Assembly: GCF_018332715.1 (NCBI RefSeq)
Contig: NZ_BOQP01000032.1
Span: forward strand, 35,108-99,107
Direction: 5' to 3'
Length of the DNA stretch: 64,000 bases
Origin: Winogradskya consettensis
GTDB lineage: Bacteria > Actinomycetota > Actinomycetes > Mycobacteriales > Micromonosporaceae
Part shown: one piece after another, positions 23,793 through 32,549 of the stretch
Layout: the number at the start of each line of letters is the position of its first letter
Position numbering within the stretch: the first letter of the stretch is position 1
The notes under the pieces: generated by a model
What the model was told of the DNA's origin: nothing
Seen by the model: only the letters and a program-made list of their open reading frames with translations
Database searches by the model: none
Program-made: the position numbers and the translations under genes

Positions 23793-24803
23793 TCAGCCGA
23801 GGTGGAGCCGGCAGCAGTCCTCGGAGCCCGCGGTCGTGAGTGTGATCTGGTCGATCTCTACGCCGACGGCGCGTTCGACGAGGATCGGGGACCAGGCGTC
23901 GCCGGTGCCGGCGCCGCGGAGGGTGCAGTTGCGGATCGCGGTGTCGCGGTAGGTGAGGACGCTGACCTCGCCGTCGATCTCGCTGCGGCCCCAGCCTGCG
24001 ACGCGGATCGCGTAGCGGGGGCCGTTCCAGGTGACGCAGACGTCGGAGATGTCGATGCGGGAGCCGACGAGGTCGGACGTGACGAAGCGGTCGGTGTTGT
24101 CGCCGGGGAGCAGGCGGAAGCCCATCTCGACGTCGGTCAGGCAGGCGCCGTCGACGCGGACGTCGTGCACCGAGCTGAGGTAGAAGCCTTCGAGGGCGTC
24201 GCTGACCCGCAGGTCGGTGATGGCGAGCCGGTGCGGGTGGTAGGTCGGGCCGACGATCGAGGCGACGTCCGCGCCGACGGCTCCCCAGTGCACCGCCACG
24301 CCGGTGTAGCCGCCGCGGATGGTGATGTCGTGCAGGGTGATGTCGCTGACCGCGCCCATCAGCGCGATGCAGTTGGCGTGTTTTTCCCCCGCGCGCTCCA
24401 CCTGCATACGGCGCAGGTCGACGTGCGTGATCCAGTCGGGGGCCGCGGCGTAGAGGTAGTCGCCGACCGTGATGGCCGTGCCGCGGTCGCCGCCGTGCTC
24501 GCCCGGGTCGGCCGGCGGCGGGCGCAGGCCGAGGTCGCTGACCGCGACGTCCGAGCCGACGATGTGCAGTACGGGGTGCCCGGTCAGGCCGGCCGAGACC
24601 AGCCAGGTGCCGGGCGGGCCGCCGTTCGCGCCGGCGACCTCCGAGCCGCGGATCGTCCAGCCACCGGGCACCCGCAGGCCGTCGGCGATGGTGTGCGTGC
24701 CGGGCGGCAGCTCGAGTTTGCCGGCCGGCACGGTGTCCAGCACGTCCTGCAGCACGCGATGGTTGTCCTCGGCGTTCGCGCCGAGGACCGGGCGGTGGAT
24801 CAC
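23793..24803 (-). CDS. Right-handed beta-helix (pectate-lyase-like) protein
   Basis: The 336-aa protein starts VIHRPVLGANAEDNHRVLQ and carries a Pectate_lyase_3-like N-terminal region (LELPPGTHTIADGLRVPGGW). Regular short beta repeats follow (SDITLHDITIRGGYTGVAV, HRLAITDLRVSDALEGFYL, SRIDISDVCVTWNGPRYAI). Such solenoids bind or cleave polysaccharides. There is no signal peptide. The GTG start overlaps the upstream stop (GTGA), so it is the last gene of the pseH-pseI operon. A 71-bp piece near its 3' end is duplicated at 22411. A glycan-modifying role is inferred. Confidence 0.75.
   Translation of the reverse strand: MIHRPVLGANAEDNHRVLQDVLDTVPAGKLELPPGTHTIADGLRVPGGWTIRGSEVAGANGGPPGTWLVSAGLTGHPVLHIVGSDVAVSDLGLRPPPADPGEHGGDRGTAITVGDYLYAAAPDWITHVDLRRMQVERAGEKHANCIALMGAVSDITLHDITIRGGYTGVAVHWGAVGADVASIVGPTYHPHRLAITDLRVSDALEGFYLSSVHDVRVDGACLTDVEMGFRLLPGDNTDRFVTSDLVGSRIDISDVCVTWNGPRYAIRVAGWGRSEIDGEVSVLTYRDTAIRNCTLRGAGTGDAWSPILVERAVGVEIDQITLTTAGSEDCCRLHLG
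23842..23912. repeat. 71-bp direct repeat, copy 2 (inside the beta-helix gene)
   Basis: Same orientation and 68/71 identity to 22411-22481. This copy is in frame within the last 40 codons of the intact beta-helix gene. Confidence 0.9.
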
Positions 24804-25747
24804 GGGACGATCCGGCACGACAGGCCGCGGTCCGGCTGTTCCAGCCCGAGCAGGATCGGGCCCTGGGCGGCACCCCGGCTCAGCGTGACGCTTCCGGCTC
24901 CGCGGGACACGACCGTCAATTCGACGGGTACGCCCGTCAGCAGGTCGGTCGCGCGCACCCCGAAGTTGTCGGTGGGACGGGACTTGACCACCTCGGCGGC
25001 GACCCGGGTGCCGGCGCGGCGGGCGATCCGGAGGGCCTTGAATCCGGCGCGGGCCGGCTTGCGGCGACTCCACTTGTGCGTGGGTGAGCGCGGGAGCGGC
25101 GGCGCCGGTGTCACGGGGCTGACTTCCAGGCGGAACTGCTCCGGCCCGTCCGATGCCAGGAGTGCGAGGTCGCAACCCGTGGCATAGGGAGACGGCGCCG
25201 GTGCGGTCGTGGTCGGCTCCGGGCGTACATAAATCTTGTCGATGCGCAGGCCGAGAGCGGAACGCGCGGCCACGCGGCCGGACATCCACTCGGGTCGCGG
25301 GGGTTCGGCCAGCTCGATCATGAGCAGGCCGTCCTCGTCGAGCTCCTCGGCGGTGAGGTCGAACTCGACCGTGACCTTCGCACCGCCCGCACTGCGCAGG
25401 CCCTGCCGCCGGGCGAGCAACGCGGCGCCACGCAGCTCGCCCTGAGCGCGCACCAGCACCAGCCGGGGCAGTTCGGGGGCGTGCCGCGGCGGGCGCACCC
25501 GGTCGGACCACCAGCGCGTGCCCAGCTCGTCGAGATGGACCACGACCGAGACCCTGGTGGGTACGCCCGGACCACGCACCTTCAGCCCGACAGCCCCGAA
25601 ATCCCCGGTGACCCGTCCGACGATCGCGTTGCCCCGCACCACCTGGTCGACGATGCCGAGGTCGCTACCGCTGCTCACCTCGATCGGCAGGCCTTCGATG
25701 AAGCGCACCGGCTCGTCGTAGTCGGTGGCGAACCAGCGGCCGATCAT
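24800..25747 (-). CDS. Unknown protein of the pseudaminic-acid operon
   Basis: The 315-aa product begins MIGRWFATDYDEPVRFIEGL. It contains stretches of alternating hydrophobic residues (GLKVRGPGVPTRVSVVVHLD, KVTVEFDLTAEELDEDGLLM) that suggest beta-sandwich domains. A basic segment (THKWSRRKPARAGFKALRIA) lies near residue 240. No signal peptide or membrane helix is seen, and I do not recognise the family. The ATG overlaps the stop of the upstream glycosyltransferase-like gene (ATGA) and its own stop overlaps the beta-helix gene. Tight coupling implies a shared role in making or attaching a surface glycan. Confidence 0.75.
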   Translation of the reverse strand: MIGRWFATDYDEPVRFIEGLPIEVSSGSDLGIVDQVVRGNAIVGRVTGDFGAVGLKVRGPGVPTRVSVVVHLDELGTRWWSDRVRPPRHAPELPRLVLVRAQGELRGAALLARRQGLRSAGGAKVTVEFDLTAEELDEDGLLMIELAEPPRPEWMSGRVAARSALGLRIDKIYVRPEPTTTAPAPSPYATGCDLALLASDGPEQFRLEVSPVTPAPPLPRSPTHKWSRRKPARAGFKALRIARRAGTRVAAEVVKSRPTDNFGVRATDLLTGVPVELTVVSRGAGSVTLSRGAAQGPILLGLEQPDRGLSCRIVP

Positions 25748-27324
25748 GCGCCGAAGTCCGTCCGGGTGAGCATCGGCTCGCGCCGGGTCCACATCCGCTC
25801 GACGGAGTCGTACATGGGGTCGGCGTCGGCCTCGATGTGGCGGAACGTCGCCCGCATGGTCTTGAGCAGGATGTCGGCCGGCCACACCTCCCACTGCGGG
25901 ACGAGCGGGGTGACGACGTCGGTGCCGCTGCGGTAGAGCCACAGCCAGAGCCGCGCACGACGCACCTGCTCCTCGGTGACCAGCTCCTCACCGGCGCGGA
26001 TGGCGGTGATGCTCTGCTCGAGGGTCTTCCAGTACGCGTCCTGGTCGTCGACGACGATCGACAGCCCGCACGAGCTCCACTCCGACCAGCCGGCCTGGAT
26101 CACCGGGATGCCGTACGCGGGCAGCTCGTTGCTGACACTGCCCCGCACCGTCACGCCGAGGTCGGTGAGGCTCCACAGCGCGTTCTTGCTCAGCGTCGCG
26201 CTGGGCCGGAACGCCATGTACTTGACCTTTTTGTACTGCGCGGCAACCGAGTCGAAGAAGCTCGTGGAGTCGTAGAGCGCCTGGCTCGGGTGGTCCAGGA
26301 AGAGCCACTGCGCCTCGGGGTGCTCGGCCGCGTACGCCGCGGTGTCGGCGAACCAGTCGGCGAGGCTCGGGAACAGCTCGCGGTTGGTGCCGAGCGCGTC
26401 GGAGACAGCGTGGTTGTAGACCGTGATGATCGGCTTGGTGGCGTCGAAGCCCAGCCGGTCGACCACGTGGGTGCGCAGCCGCGCCCGCTCGGCCGGGTTG
26501 TTGAGGTCGACCGACGCGGTGACGCCGCCGCGCCACCAGCTCGGGCGGCCCAGGTTGACCTTGGCGCGCCAGGCGACCAGCTCGGCTGTGGAGCGCAGCT
26601 CCTCGCGGCGGGTCCAGACCTTGGTCTCGAAGACCTCGCCGATCTGCCGGGTGAGCTCCTCGCGGAACGTGCCGGTCCCGCTGTCGTGCTCCGGGAACAG
26701 GCCGTACGCCTTCATGCACCCGGTCTGCTGGGTGTGGATGATCGGTACGCGGGCCTGCCGGGCGGCCTCCGACGCGAGCCCCCACTGGTCGTAGTCGACG
26801 TGACTGGTGACCAGGGCGACGACGTTGCGCTGGAAGAGCTCCTGGTAGATGTCGTGCAGGCGGGTCGCGTACGCGTGGCGTTGCTGGTAGTCCGGCCTGG
26901 ACCTATATCCCTGCGGGAGCCGCGGCAGCTTGGCGAGCCGGCAGTAGGTGGCGTCGGTGTAGGCGACGATGGTCTCGTCGTCGCGGGCCGGCGTAGTCGA
27001 GCGGCGCACCTGTTCCCAGACGTCGATCACCTCGGAGCCTGCGAACGCGTCGCTGACCTTGCGGACGACCTCGACGTCGAAGCCGCTCCACAGCGTCCGC
27101 ATCCACGCGTCCTCGACGCCGGTCAGCACCACCATCCGGGCCGGGTGCAGCCGCCGGAGCGCGTTCGCGAACACCAGGTTGCGCAGGTTCACCCGGATGT
27201 CCTGGTGGAACATCTCCACCACGATCACGGCATCGTCAGCCGGATGCGGGAGGTTCTTCTCCCAGTACACCGTCGCCGACTCCAGGAAGACCTGGAGTTC
27301 CTTGCTGTTCGCCTTCAGCCACAC
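25744..27324 (-). CDS. Surface-polysaccharide biosynthesis protein, putative GT-B glycosyltransferase
   Basis: The 526-aa protein looks like capsule/surface-carbohydrate biosynthesis proteins with a GT-B fold. HTQQTGCMKAYGLF lies in the middle. A C-terminal nucleotide-sugar-binding-like segment reads VTVRGSVSNELPAYGIPVIQ, followed by GWSEWSSCGLSIVVDD. There is no membrane helix. The start is a GTG 18 nt after the pseI stop. Given its position it may transfer pseudaminic acid or build its acceptor, but the reaction cannot be assigned from sequence alone. Confidence 0.65.
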   Translation of the reverse strand: MWLKANSKELQVFLESATVYWEKNLPHPADDAVIVVEMFHQDIRVNLRNLVFANALRRLHPARMVVLTGVEDAWMRTLWSGFDVEVVRKVSDAFAGSEVIDVWEQVRRSTTPARDDETIVAYTDATYCRLAKLPRLPQGYRSRPDYQQRHAYATRLHDIYQELFQRNVVALVTSHVDYDQWGLASEAARQARVPIIHTQQTGCMKAYGLFPEHDSGTGTFREELTRQIGEVFETKVWTRREELRSTAELVAWRAKVNLGRPSWWRGGVTASVDLNNPAERARLRTHVVDRLGFDATKPIITVYNHAVSDALGTNRELFPSLADWFADTAAYAAEHPEAQWLFLDHPSQALYDSTSFFDSVAAQYKKVKYMAFRPSATLSKNALWSLTDLGVTVRGSVSNELPAYGIPVIQAGWSEWSSCGLSIVVDDQDAYWKTLEQSITAIRAGEELVTEEQVRRARLWLWLYRSGTDVVTPLVPQWEVWPADILLKTMRATFRHIEADADPMYDSVERMWTRREPMLTRTDFGA

Positions 27325-27342
27325 CGTGTTTGTCCGTGCCTC

Positions 27343-28383
27343 TCAGATCAGTTCCCAGGAAAGCGGCGTGCCCTTGGCCGCGTCCTGCGTGAAGGTGCGG
27401 CCCAGCACGAGGCCGATGGCGTCGGGTGCGAGTCCCCCGGTCGGGCGGATCGAGCGCACGTTCTCCTCGGTGACCAGGTCACCGGCGCGCACGTCGGTCA
27501 CCACGTAGAGGGACCGGCGGAACCGCAGCCCCTCCTTCTCGGCCTCGGTCGGACCGATCGCGGTGGTGCCCAGCCCCTGCCAGGCCCGCTCGGACTCGAC
27601 GACCAGCGCCGCGAGCTCCTGCGGGTTCAGCGAGAACGCCGAGTCCACGCCACCGTCGGCGCGGTCGAGCGTGAGGTGCTTCTCGATCAGGCAGGCGCCG
27701 AACGCGACGCTGGCGATCGGTACGCCGATGCCCATCGTGTGGTCGCTGAGCCCGATCGGCACCCGGAACGCCTCGGCGAGCACGGGGATGCGGCGCAGGT
27801 TCGTGTACTCCGGCGGGGCGGGGTAGGAGGCAGTGCACGAGAGCACCACGATCTCCTGCGCACCGGCACCCCGGGCAGCGTCGACAGCGGCGGCGATCTC
27901 CTGCACGCTCGCCATGCCGGTCGAGATGATCAGGGGTTTGCCGGTGCTCGCGCAGAGCCGGATCAGCGGCAGGTCGGTGATCTCCGAGGAGGCGATCTTG
28001 TACATCGGGGCGTCGAGCTTCTCCAGGAGCTCGACCGCGGTCCGGTCGAACGGGCTGGAGAACGGCGTCAGGCCGCGCTCGCGGGCCCGCTCGAAGATCG
28101 GCTCGTGCCACGCCCACGGGGTGTGCGCCCGCTCGTACAGGTCGTAGAGGTACTCGCCGCCCCACAGCTCGTGGCCCTGGGACAGCTGGAAGCGCGGGTG
28201 CTTGACGTCCACGGTCATGGTGTCGGCCGTGTAGGTCTGGATCTTGATGGCGTGGGCGCCGGCCTCCGCGGCCACGTCGACCAGGGCGAGCGCCCGGTCG
28301 AGCGAGCCGTTGTGGTTGCCGGACATCTCGGCCACGATGTACGGCCGCTTGCCGGCGCCGATCTCCACGTCGTTGACGATCAC
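27343..28383 (-). CDS. pseI: Pseudaminic acid synthase
   Basis: The 346-aa enzyme condenses 2,4-diacetamido-2,4,6-trideoxy-L-altrose with phosphoenolpyruvate to pseudaminic acid. The NeuB-type barrel is clear: IVAEMSGNHNGSLDRAL, AGAHAIKIQTYTADTMT, YKIASSEITDLPLI, GKPLIISTGMAS, GLSDHTMGIG and EKHLTLDR. A C-terminal SAF (antifreeze-like) domain covers about residues 285-346. The ...IKIQTYTADTMT and YDLYERAHTPWAWH segments favour PseI over NeuB or LegI. The ATG overlaps the pseH-like stop by 4 nt. Confidence 0.9.
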   Translation of the reverse strand: MIVNDVEIGAGKRPYIVAEMSGNHNGSLDRALALVDVAAEAGAHAIKIQTYTADTMTVDVKHPRFQLSQGHELWGGEYLYDLYERAHTPWAWHEPIFERARERGLTPFSSPFDRTAVELLEKLDAPMYKIASSEITDLPLIRLCASTGKPLIISTGMASVQEIAAAVDAARGAGAQEIVVLSCTASYPAPPEYTNLRRIPVLAEAFRVPIGLSDHTMGIGVPIASVAFGACLIEKHLTLDRADGGVDSAFSLNPQELAALVVESERAWQGLGTTAIGPTEAEKEGLRFRRSLYVVTDVRAGDLVTEENVRSIRPTGGLAPDAIGLVLGRTFTQDAAKGTPLSWELI

Positions 28384-28868
28384 TGGTCAGTTCCTCTCTC
28401 GGTCCACACCACGGTCTGTGGCACACCGTCGATCAGCCGTTCGTAGCGCCGCTTCTCCAGGAATCCGAAGCGCCGGTGCAGGGCGATGACCTGCTTGTTG
28501 GCGGCGAGCGTCTCGCCGCCGAGCCGGGTCAGGCCCAGCGGGCCGAAGGCGTACTCGACCGCTGCCTGTTCCAGCCGCATCCAGGCCGGCAGCAGCTTGC
28601 CGTCCAGGCCCTCGACGTCGAGGTAGAAACTCCAGCTGGACGGATCCTCGCGCAGGTCGAAGATGACGACGCCGCAGTCCCGGGTCTCCTCCGCAAAGAT
28701 CATGATGTGCCGTTGCGGGTCCGCGGTTGCCGCTTCCCACCACTTCGCGTGCTCCTCCGGGAGGATCTCGTGGGTGGTCAGGCTGACAGCGCGCACGTCC
28801 GGGTGGTTACGCCAGGAGAGCACGATGTCGCGGTCGGAGTCACTGGCGGGGCGAAGCACGGGCGTCAA
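28380..28868 (-). CDS. pseH: GNAT N-acetyltransferase, PseH-like (pseudaminic acid pathway)
   Basis: The 162-aa GNAT protein has LRPASDSDRDIVLSWRNHPD at the N-terminus, EEHAKWWEA, and ETLAANKQVIALHRRFGFLE at the C-terminus. This is the pattern of PseH, which acetylates the 4-amino group of UDP-4-amino-4,6-dideoxy-N-acetyl-beta-L-altrosamine. It starts with a TTG that overlaps the upstream glycosyltransferase stop (TTGA) and overlaps pseI by 4 nt, which strongly supports the role. The same family acts on other amino sugars, so specificity rests on context. Confidence 0.82.
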   Translation of the reverse strand: MTPVLRPASDSDRDIVLSWRNHPDVRAVSLTTHEILPEEHAKWWEAATADPQRHIMIFAEETRDCGVVIFDLREDPSSWSFYLDVEGLDGKLLPAWMRLEQAAVEYAFGPLGLTRLGGETLAANKQVIALHRRFGFLEKRRYERLIDGVPQTVVWTERGTDQ

Positions 28869-29914
28869 CGTATGGTCACCGTTTGAGCCGGTTGTGGCGC
28901 GGAGGCGAGGACGGGCTGAACCGCAGGTGACGGCTCGGGGTTGCGCTTGACGACCCGGTACGCCTGCCGCATGGTCGCGTACGCAGCGTAACTGCGCGCT
29001 TGCACCAGCTTGTGCTTGATGCCCGGGTGACCCGGGTAGTCCGCGGGCAGATAGCGGCGGTAGTGCGCCGCGAGCCGCTTGAAGAAGGCGCGCCGCTGCC
29101 TCGGGTGGACACGACCGTCGTTACCCAGGACGACCAGCAAGTGGTTGACCATCAAGGTGAACAACGCGTGTCGTAGCCACGGCTCGAGATCGCGCTCGGC
29201 GGTCCACGCGAGCATCCGGTCGTACTGCTCGAACGCCTCGAAGTGCCGCTCGCTGCGGGTCGCGGTGATCGCGCCAAGCCGGCCGACCCGGTAGTGGTAG
29301 CAGACCCGGTCGAGCACGGCGACCCGGTCCGCGGCAATCAGAACGGGGTTGCTGAACGGGACATCCTCGTACCAACCGGGCAGGAAGCGCAGGTTCAGCT
29401 CCTCCAGCAGGCCGCGCCGCACGATCCTGTTCCAGGCGGTGTGCTGCAGCTTGATCAGGCTCGCGAGCGTGGGGTCCCTGAGCGCGCCGCTGCTCGCGTC
29501 GCGCTCCAGCCGGCCGTTCTCCTGCACCCGCAGATGGTCGATGAGCAGCAGGTCAGGACCGGTGCGCAGCTGCTGCAGCACGGCACGCACCGAACCGGCC
29601 GGCAGCCAGTCGTCGCTGTCCACGAACCAGACGTATTCCCCGCGCGCCTCGGCCAGGCCGGCGTTGCGGGCCAGCCCCAGGCCCACGTTGTGGCTCAGGT
29701 GCACCACCCGCAGGTCACCGTGGCGGGCCGCGTAGCCGTCGAGCATCTCCCCGCAGCCGTCCGGCGAGGCGTCGTCGACGGCGATGACCTCGACCGACGC
29801 CGATTCCTCGGCGGTCAGGCCCGCCCGGATCGACTCCAGGCACTGATAGAGGTAGCCCTCCACCGCGTACACCGGGACGACGACCGTCAGCAGCAAGGAA
29901 TTCATTCCGCTCAC
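28865..29914 (-). CDS. GT2 family glycosyltransferase, first gene of the pseH-pseI operon
   Basis: The 349-aa protein has an N-terminal GT-A domain: LLTVVVPVYAVEGYLYQCLE, VIAVDDASPDGCGEML, NVGLGLARNAGLAEARG and the DSDDW metal/sugar motif. The C-terminal 120 residues are helical and basic and carry no strong membrane helix. The GTG at 29914 has AGAGG 6 nt upstream; an ATG at 29905 is in frame. It shares a divergent promoter region with a membrane GGDEF-EAL gene. The sugar transferred is not evident. Confidence 0.82.
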   Translation of the reverse strand: MSGMNSLLLTVVVPVYAVEGYLYQCLESIRAGLTAEESASVEVIAVDDASPDGCGEMLDGYAARHGDLRVVHLSHNVGLGLARNAGLAEARGEYVWFVDSDDWLPAGSVRAVLQQLRTGPDLLLIDHLRVQENGRLERDASSGALRDPTLASLIKLQHTAWNRIVRRGLLEELNLRFLPGWYEDVPFSNPVLIAADRVAVLDRVCYHYRVGRLGAITATRSERHFEAFEQYDRMLAWTAERDLEPWLRHALFTLMVNHLLVVLGNDGRVHPRQRRAFFKRLAAHYRRYLPADYPGHPGIKHKLVQARSYAAYATMRQAYRVVKRNPEPSPAVQPVLASAPQPAQTVTIR

Positions 29915-30026
29915 GTTCGACCTCTTGAGTGACGAAAGCCGAAACCCTGGTTGGCCACGCCACGAATAACTCACGCGCGCCCCGGCACGACCGATAGGAC
30001 CTTTGACCGATCGGGAAGGGGCGAGC
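29915..30026. promoter_or_regulatory. Divergent promoter region of the pseH-pseI operon and a GGDEF-EAL gene
   Basis: The 112-bp gap must contain both promoters. It holds CGAAAGCCGAA (29933-29943, plus strand), an 11-mer found again in the divergent region before pseB (52983-52993). The GCCGAAA core resembles -10 elements of FliA-class flagellar promoters, but I see no convincing -35. Further on are two CCGAT elements, CGACCGATAG and TTGACCGATCG (29987-30013). Confidence 0.4.
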
Positions 30027-32345
30027 GTGGACCGGCTGATGCGGGCCTCCGCGGGCACAGCGCTGTTCGCCCTGCTGTGGGTCGCCTTGAACCTTGTCCA
30101 CCCGGTCGGCCCCCGGTTCCTGCTCTGGCTGCCGGTGGTCGCCGGCGGCATCGTCGCGTTCCTGGTGCTCCTGCGCACCGCCCGCAGCGACGCACTCCCC
30201 CAGCCCACCCGCCGGTTCTGGAAACAACTGACCGGTGCGGTCGCCCTGGTCACGGCCGGGATGGCGGCGCAGGCGATCGAGGTGCTCACCTCCGCAGACC
30301 CGCGCGGCCCGCACAGCGGTGCGGCCATGCTCTCGTTCTGCGGCCCGGCGGTCCTGATCATCATGTACGCCCTCTTCCGCCTCCCCCTCGGCCGCCAGTC
30401 CGCCGGGGAGATCGTCCGGATCGTGCTCGACGCCGCCACGGTCGCGCTGGCCGCCGCCGTGTTCATCTGGCACTACTCCACCCGTCAGGCGCTGGAGAGC
30501 AACGACAAGACCGGCGTCTACCTCTCGCTGCTGGTCACCCTCATCGCACTGCTCGCCGTGTTCGCCGTCGTCAAGTTCGTGCTCACCAGCCGCCTGCACG
30601 TGGACAACAAGGCGCTGCGGCTGCTGGGCGTGGCGATGTTCGTCGGCGCGGTCGGCCCGATGTTCCGGCCGCTGTTCGAGCGTGCGGACCCGACAGTCTT
30701 CCCGAACATGGCCGGCCCGCCGCTCGTCTTCTTCCTCGCCGCGTGGGCCGCCGACCGTCAGCGGAGCGCCGCCACGGTGGCGACGCGGCGCCGGGGCGTG
30801 GTCGAGCCCCGGCGGCGGCCGTTCAGCCTGCTGCCGTACGCCGCCGTGGCAGCCGTCGACACCCTGCTGATCTCGGTCACGGTCAGTGACAGCCCCGACG
30901 AGGGTGTCGTCGTCGGCTCCGCGGTCCTGCTCATGGCCCTCGTCGTCATCCGGCAGAGCCTCGCCTTCCGCGACAACGGCAAGCTGCTGGCCCGCCTCGA
31001 CCACGGCGCCACCCACGACGGGCTCACCCAGCTGCCCAACCGGGTGCTGTTCCACGCCAGGCTGGACACGGCGCTGACCGCACCCGGGGACCGGCCCGTC
31101 GCCGTGGCGCTGATCGACCTGGACGACTTCAAGGAGGTCAACGACACGCTCGGCCACGAGGTCGGCGACCAGTTGCTGATCGGGGTCGCCAAGCGGCTGG
31201 AGGGGTGCGTACGCGTCGAGGACACCGTCGCGCGGCTCGGCGGCGACGAATTCGTGGTGGTCCTCGACGACGCCGATCCGGGCGCCGCCGACCTGGCGGC
31301 CGAGCGGATGATGAACGCGCTGCTCCAGCCGATCTACGCGGACGGGCACGAGCTGCCGATCAGGGCCAGCATCGGGATCGCCGACGGGCGGACCGGGGAT
31401 GAGGCGTCGGTGCTGCTGCGGCACGCCGACATCGCGATGTACGCCGCGAAGAAGCTGCACGGGACGGCGTACCTGCACTACGACCCGACCATGGCCACCA
31501 CCGGCAGCGACCACGCCCACCTCGGCGCGGAGCTGCGTGAGGCGATCACCGACGGCCAGTTGTTCCTGCTCTACCAGCCGATCGTCTCCCTCGACGACGG
31601 CCGGATCATCGGCGCGGAGGCGCTGGTCCGCTGGGCCCACCCGACCCGCGGCACGCTCGCCCCGGACTCGTTCATCCCGGTCGCCGAGCGCACCGGGCTG
31701 ATCGTCCCGCTGGGCCGCTGGGTGCTGCGGACAGCCTTCGCGCAGCTCGCCTCGTGGATCGCGGAGTACGACGAGGCCGCCCCGCGCGTGCTCAACGTCA
31801 ACGTGTCGGCGCGGGATCTGCGTGAGGCCGGTTTCGCGGACGCAGTGGCGGCGCTGCTCGCCGAGCACCGGATCACCGCGGACCGGATCGTTCTGGAGAT
31901 CACCGAGACCATGGCGGTGGAGCCGGGGCAATCGGTCACCAACCTGCACCGGCTGCGGGCGCTGGGCGTACGCATCTCGCTCGACGACTTCGGCACCGGC
32001 CACTCGACACTGACCCTGCTGCACGACTGCCCGATCGACGAGATCAAACTCGACCGTTCGTTCACCCAGACGCCGATCGACAACCGGGTGCCGATCTCGG
32101 CGGCGGTGATCCACCTCGCCCAGGTGCTCGGCCTGCACGCGGTCGCCGAGGGTGTGGAGACCGCCGAGCAGGCCGAGCAGCTGCTGGAGCTGGGCTATCT
32201 CGCCGCGCAGGGCTACTACTTCGCGCGCCCGATGCCGCCCGTCAGGCTCGGTGAGCTGCTCGGCGCGGGTGTTTCGCTGACCCCGGCTTTCTCACAGCCC
32301 GATACAGGGTTGCCGGAGCTGACGGCGGGTACCCCCAGGTCGTAG
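30027..32345 (+). CDS. Membrane GGDEF-EAL cyclic-di-GMP turnover protein
   Basis: About 772 aa. The N-terminal 310 residues contain roughly eight to nine hydrophobic helices. They are followed by a GGDEF domain (intact GGDEF at 405-409) and an EAL domain (EAL in AEALVRW at 531-533, then LDDFGTGHSTLTLL). The sensor is a multi-helix membrane module with no recognised ligand site. The GTG at 30027 has GGAAGGGG 6 nt upstream; a TTG at 30003 is in frame. It is divergent from the pseudaminic-acid operon, so c-di-GMP and surface glycan may share control. Confidence 0.9.
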   Translation: MDRLMRASAGTALFALLWVALNLVHPVGPRFLLWLPVVAGGIVAFLVLLRTARSDALPQPTRRFWKQLTGAVALVTAGMAAQAIEVLTSADPRGPHSGAAMLSFCGPAVLIIMYALFRLPLGRQSAGEIVRIVLDAATVALAAAVFIWHYSTRQALESNDKTGVYLSLLVTLIALLAVFAVVKFVLTSRLHVDNKALRLLGVAMFVGAVGPMFRPLFERADPTVFPNMAGPPLVFFLAAWAADRQRSAATVATRRRGVVEPRRRPFSLLPYAAVAAVDTLLISVTVSDSPDEGVVVGSAVLLMALVVIRQSLAFRDNGKLLARLDHGATHDGLTQLPNRVLFHARLDTALTAPGDRPVAVALIDLDDFKEVNDTLGHEVGDQLLIGVAKRLEGCVRVEDTVARLGGDEFVVVLDDADPGAADLAAERMMNALLQPIYADGHELPIRASIGIADGRTGDEASVLLRHADIAMYAAKKLHGTAYLHYDPTMATTGSDHAHLGAELREAITDGQLFLLYQPIVSLDDGRIIGAEALVRWAHPTRGTLAPDSFIPVAERTGLIVPLGRWVLRTAFAQLASWIAEYDEAAPRVLNVNVSARDLREAGFADAVAALLAEHRITADRIVLEITETMAVEPGQSVTNLHRLRALGVRISLDDFGTGHSTLTLLHDCPIDEIKLDRSFTQTPIDNRVPISAAVIHLAQVLGLHAVAEGVETAEQAEQLLELGYLAAQGYYFARPMPPVRLGELLGAGVSLTPAFSQPDTGLPELTAGTPRS

Positions 32346-32375
32346 GAAGTTCTCACCGTCCCCCTGGAGGTTGAC

Positions 32376-32549
32376 ATGGCTGCCGATGACAAGATCGAGA
32401 ACAAGTCCGAGGAGCTCGGCGGCAAGGTCAAAGAGGGCGTCGGCAAGGCGACCGACAACGAGCGCCTCGAGGCCGAGGGCAAGGCCGACCAGTCCAGCTC
32501 GAAGCTGAAGCAGGCCGGCGAAGCCATCAAGGACGCCTTCAAGAGCTAG
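32376..32549 (+). CDS. CsbD-family small stress protein
   Basis: A 57-aa acidic, lysine-rich, helical protein (MAADDKIENKSEELGGKVKE, later GKATDNERLEAEGKADQ). It matches the CsbD pattern of KxxxGKxKEGxGKxTxxxxLExEG. Function of the family is unknown; it is commonly induced by general stress. GGAGG lies 6-7 nt before the ATG. Its TAG stop lies in the tetranucleotide CTAG, which also holds the stop of the convergent MMPL gene. Confidence 0.88.
   Translation: MAADDKIENKSEELGGKVKEGVGKATDNERLEAEGKADQSSSKLKQAGEAIKDAFKS

Noticed and set aside
29715..32138. Very long open frame on the minus strand
   Set aside because: It is the antisense shadow of the GGDEF-EAL gene, with arginine/glycine/proline-rich translation typical of high-GC third-position bias.
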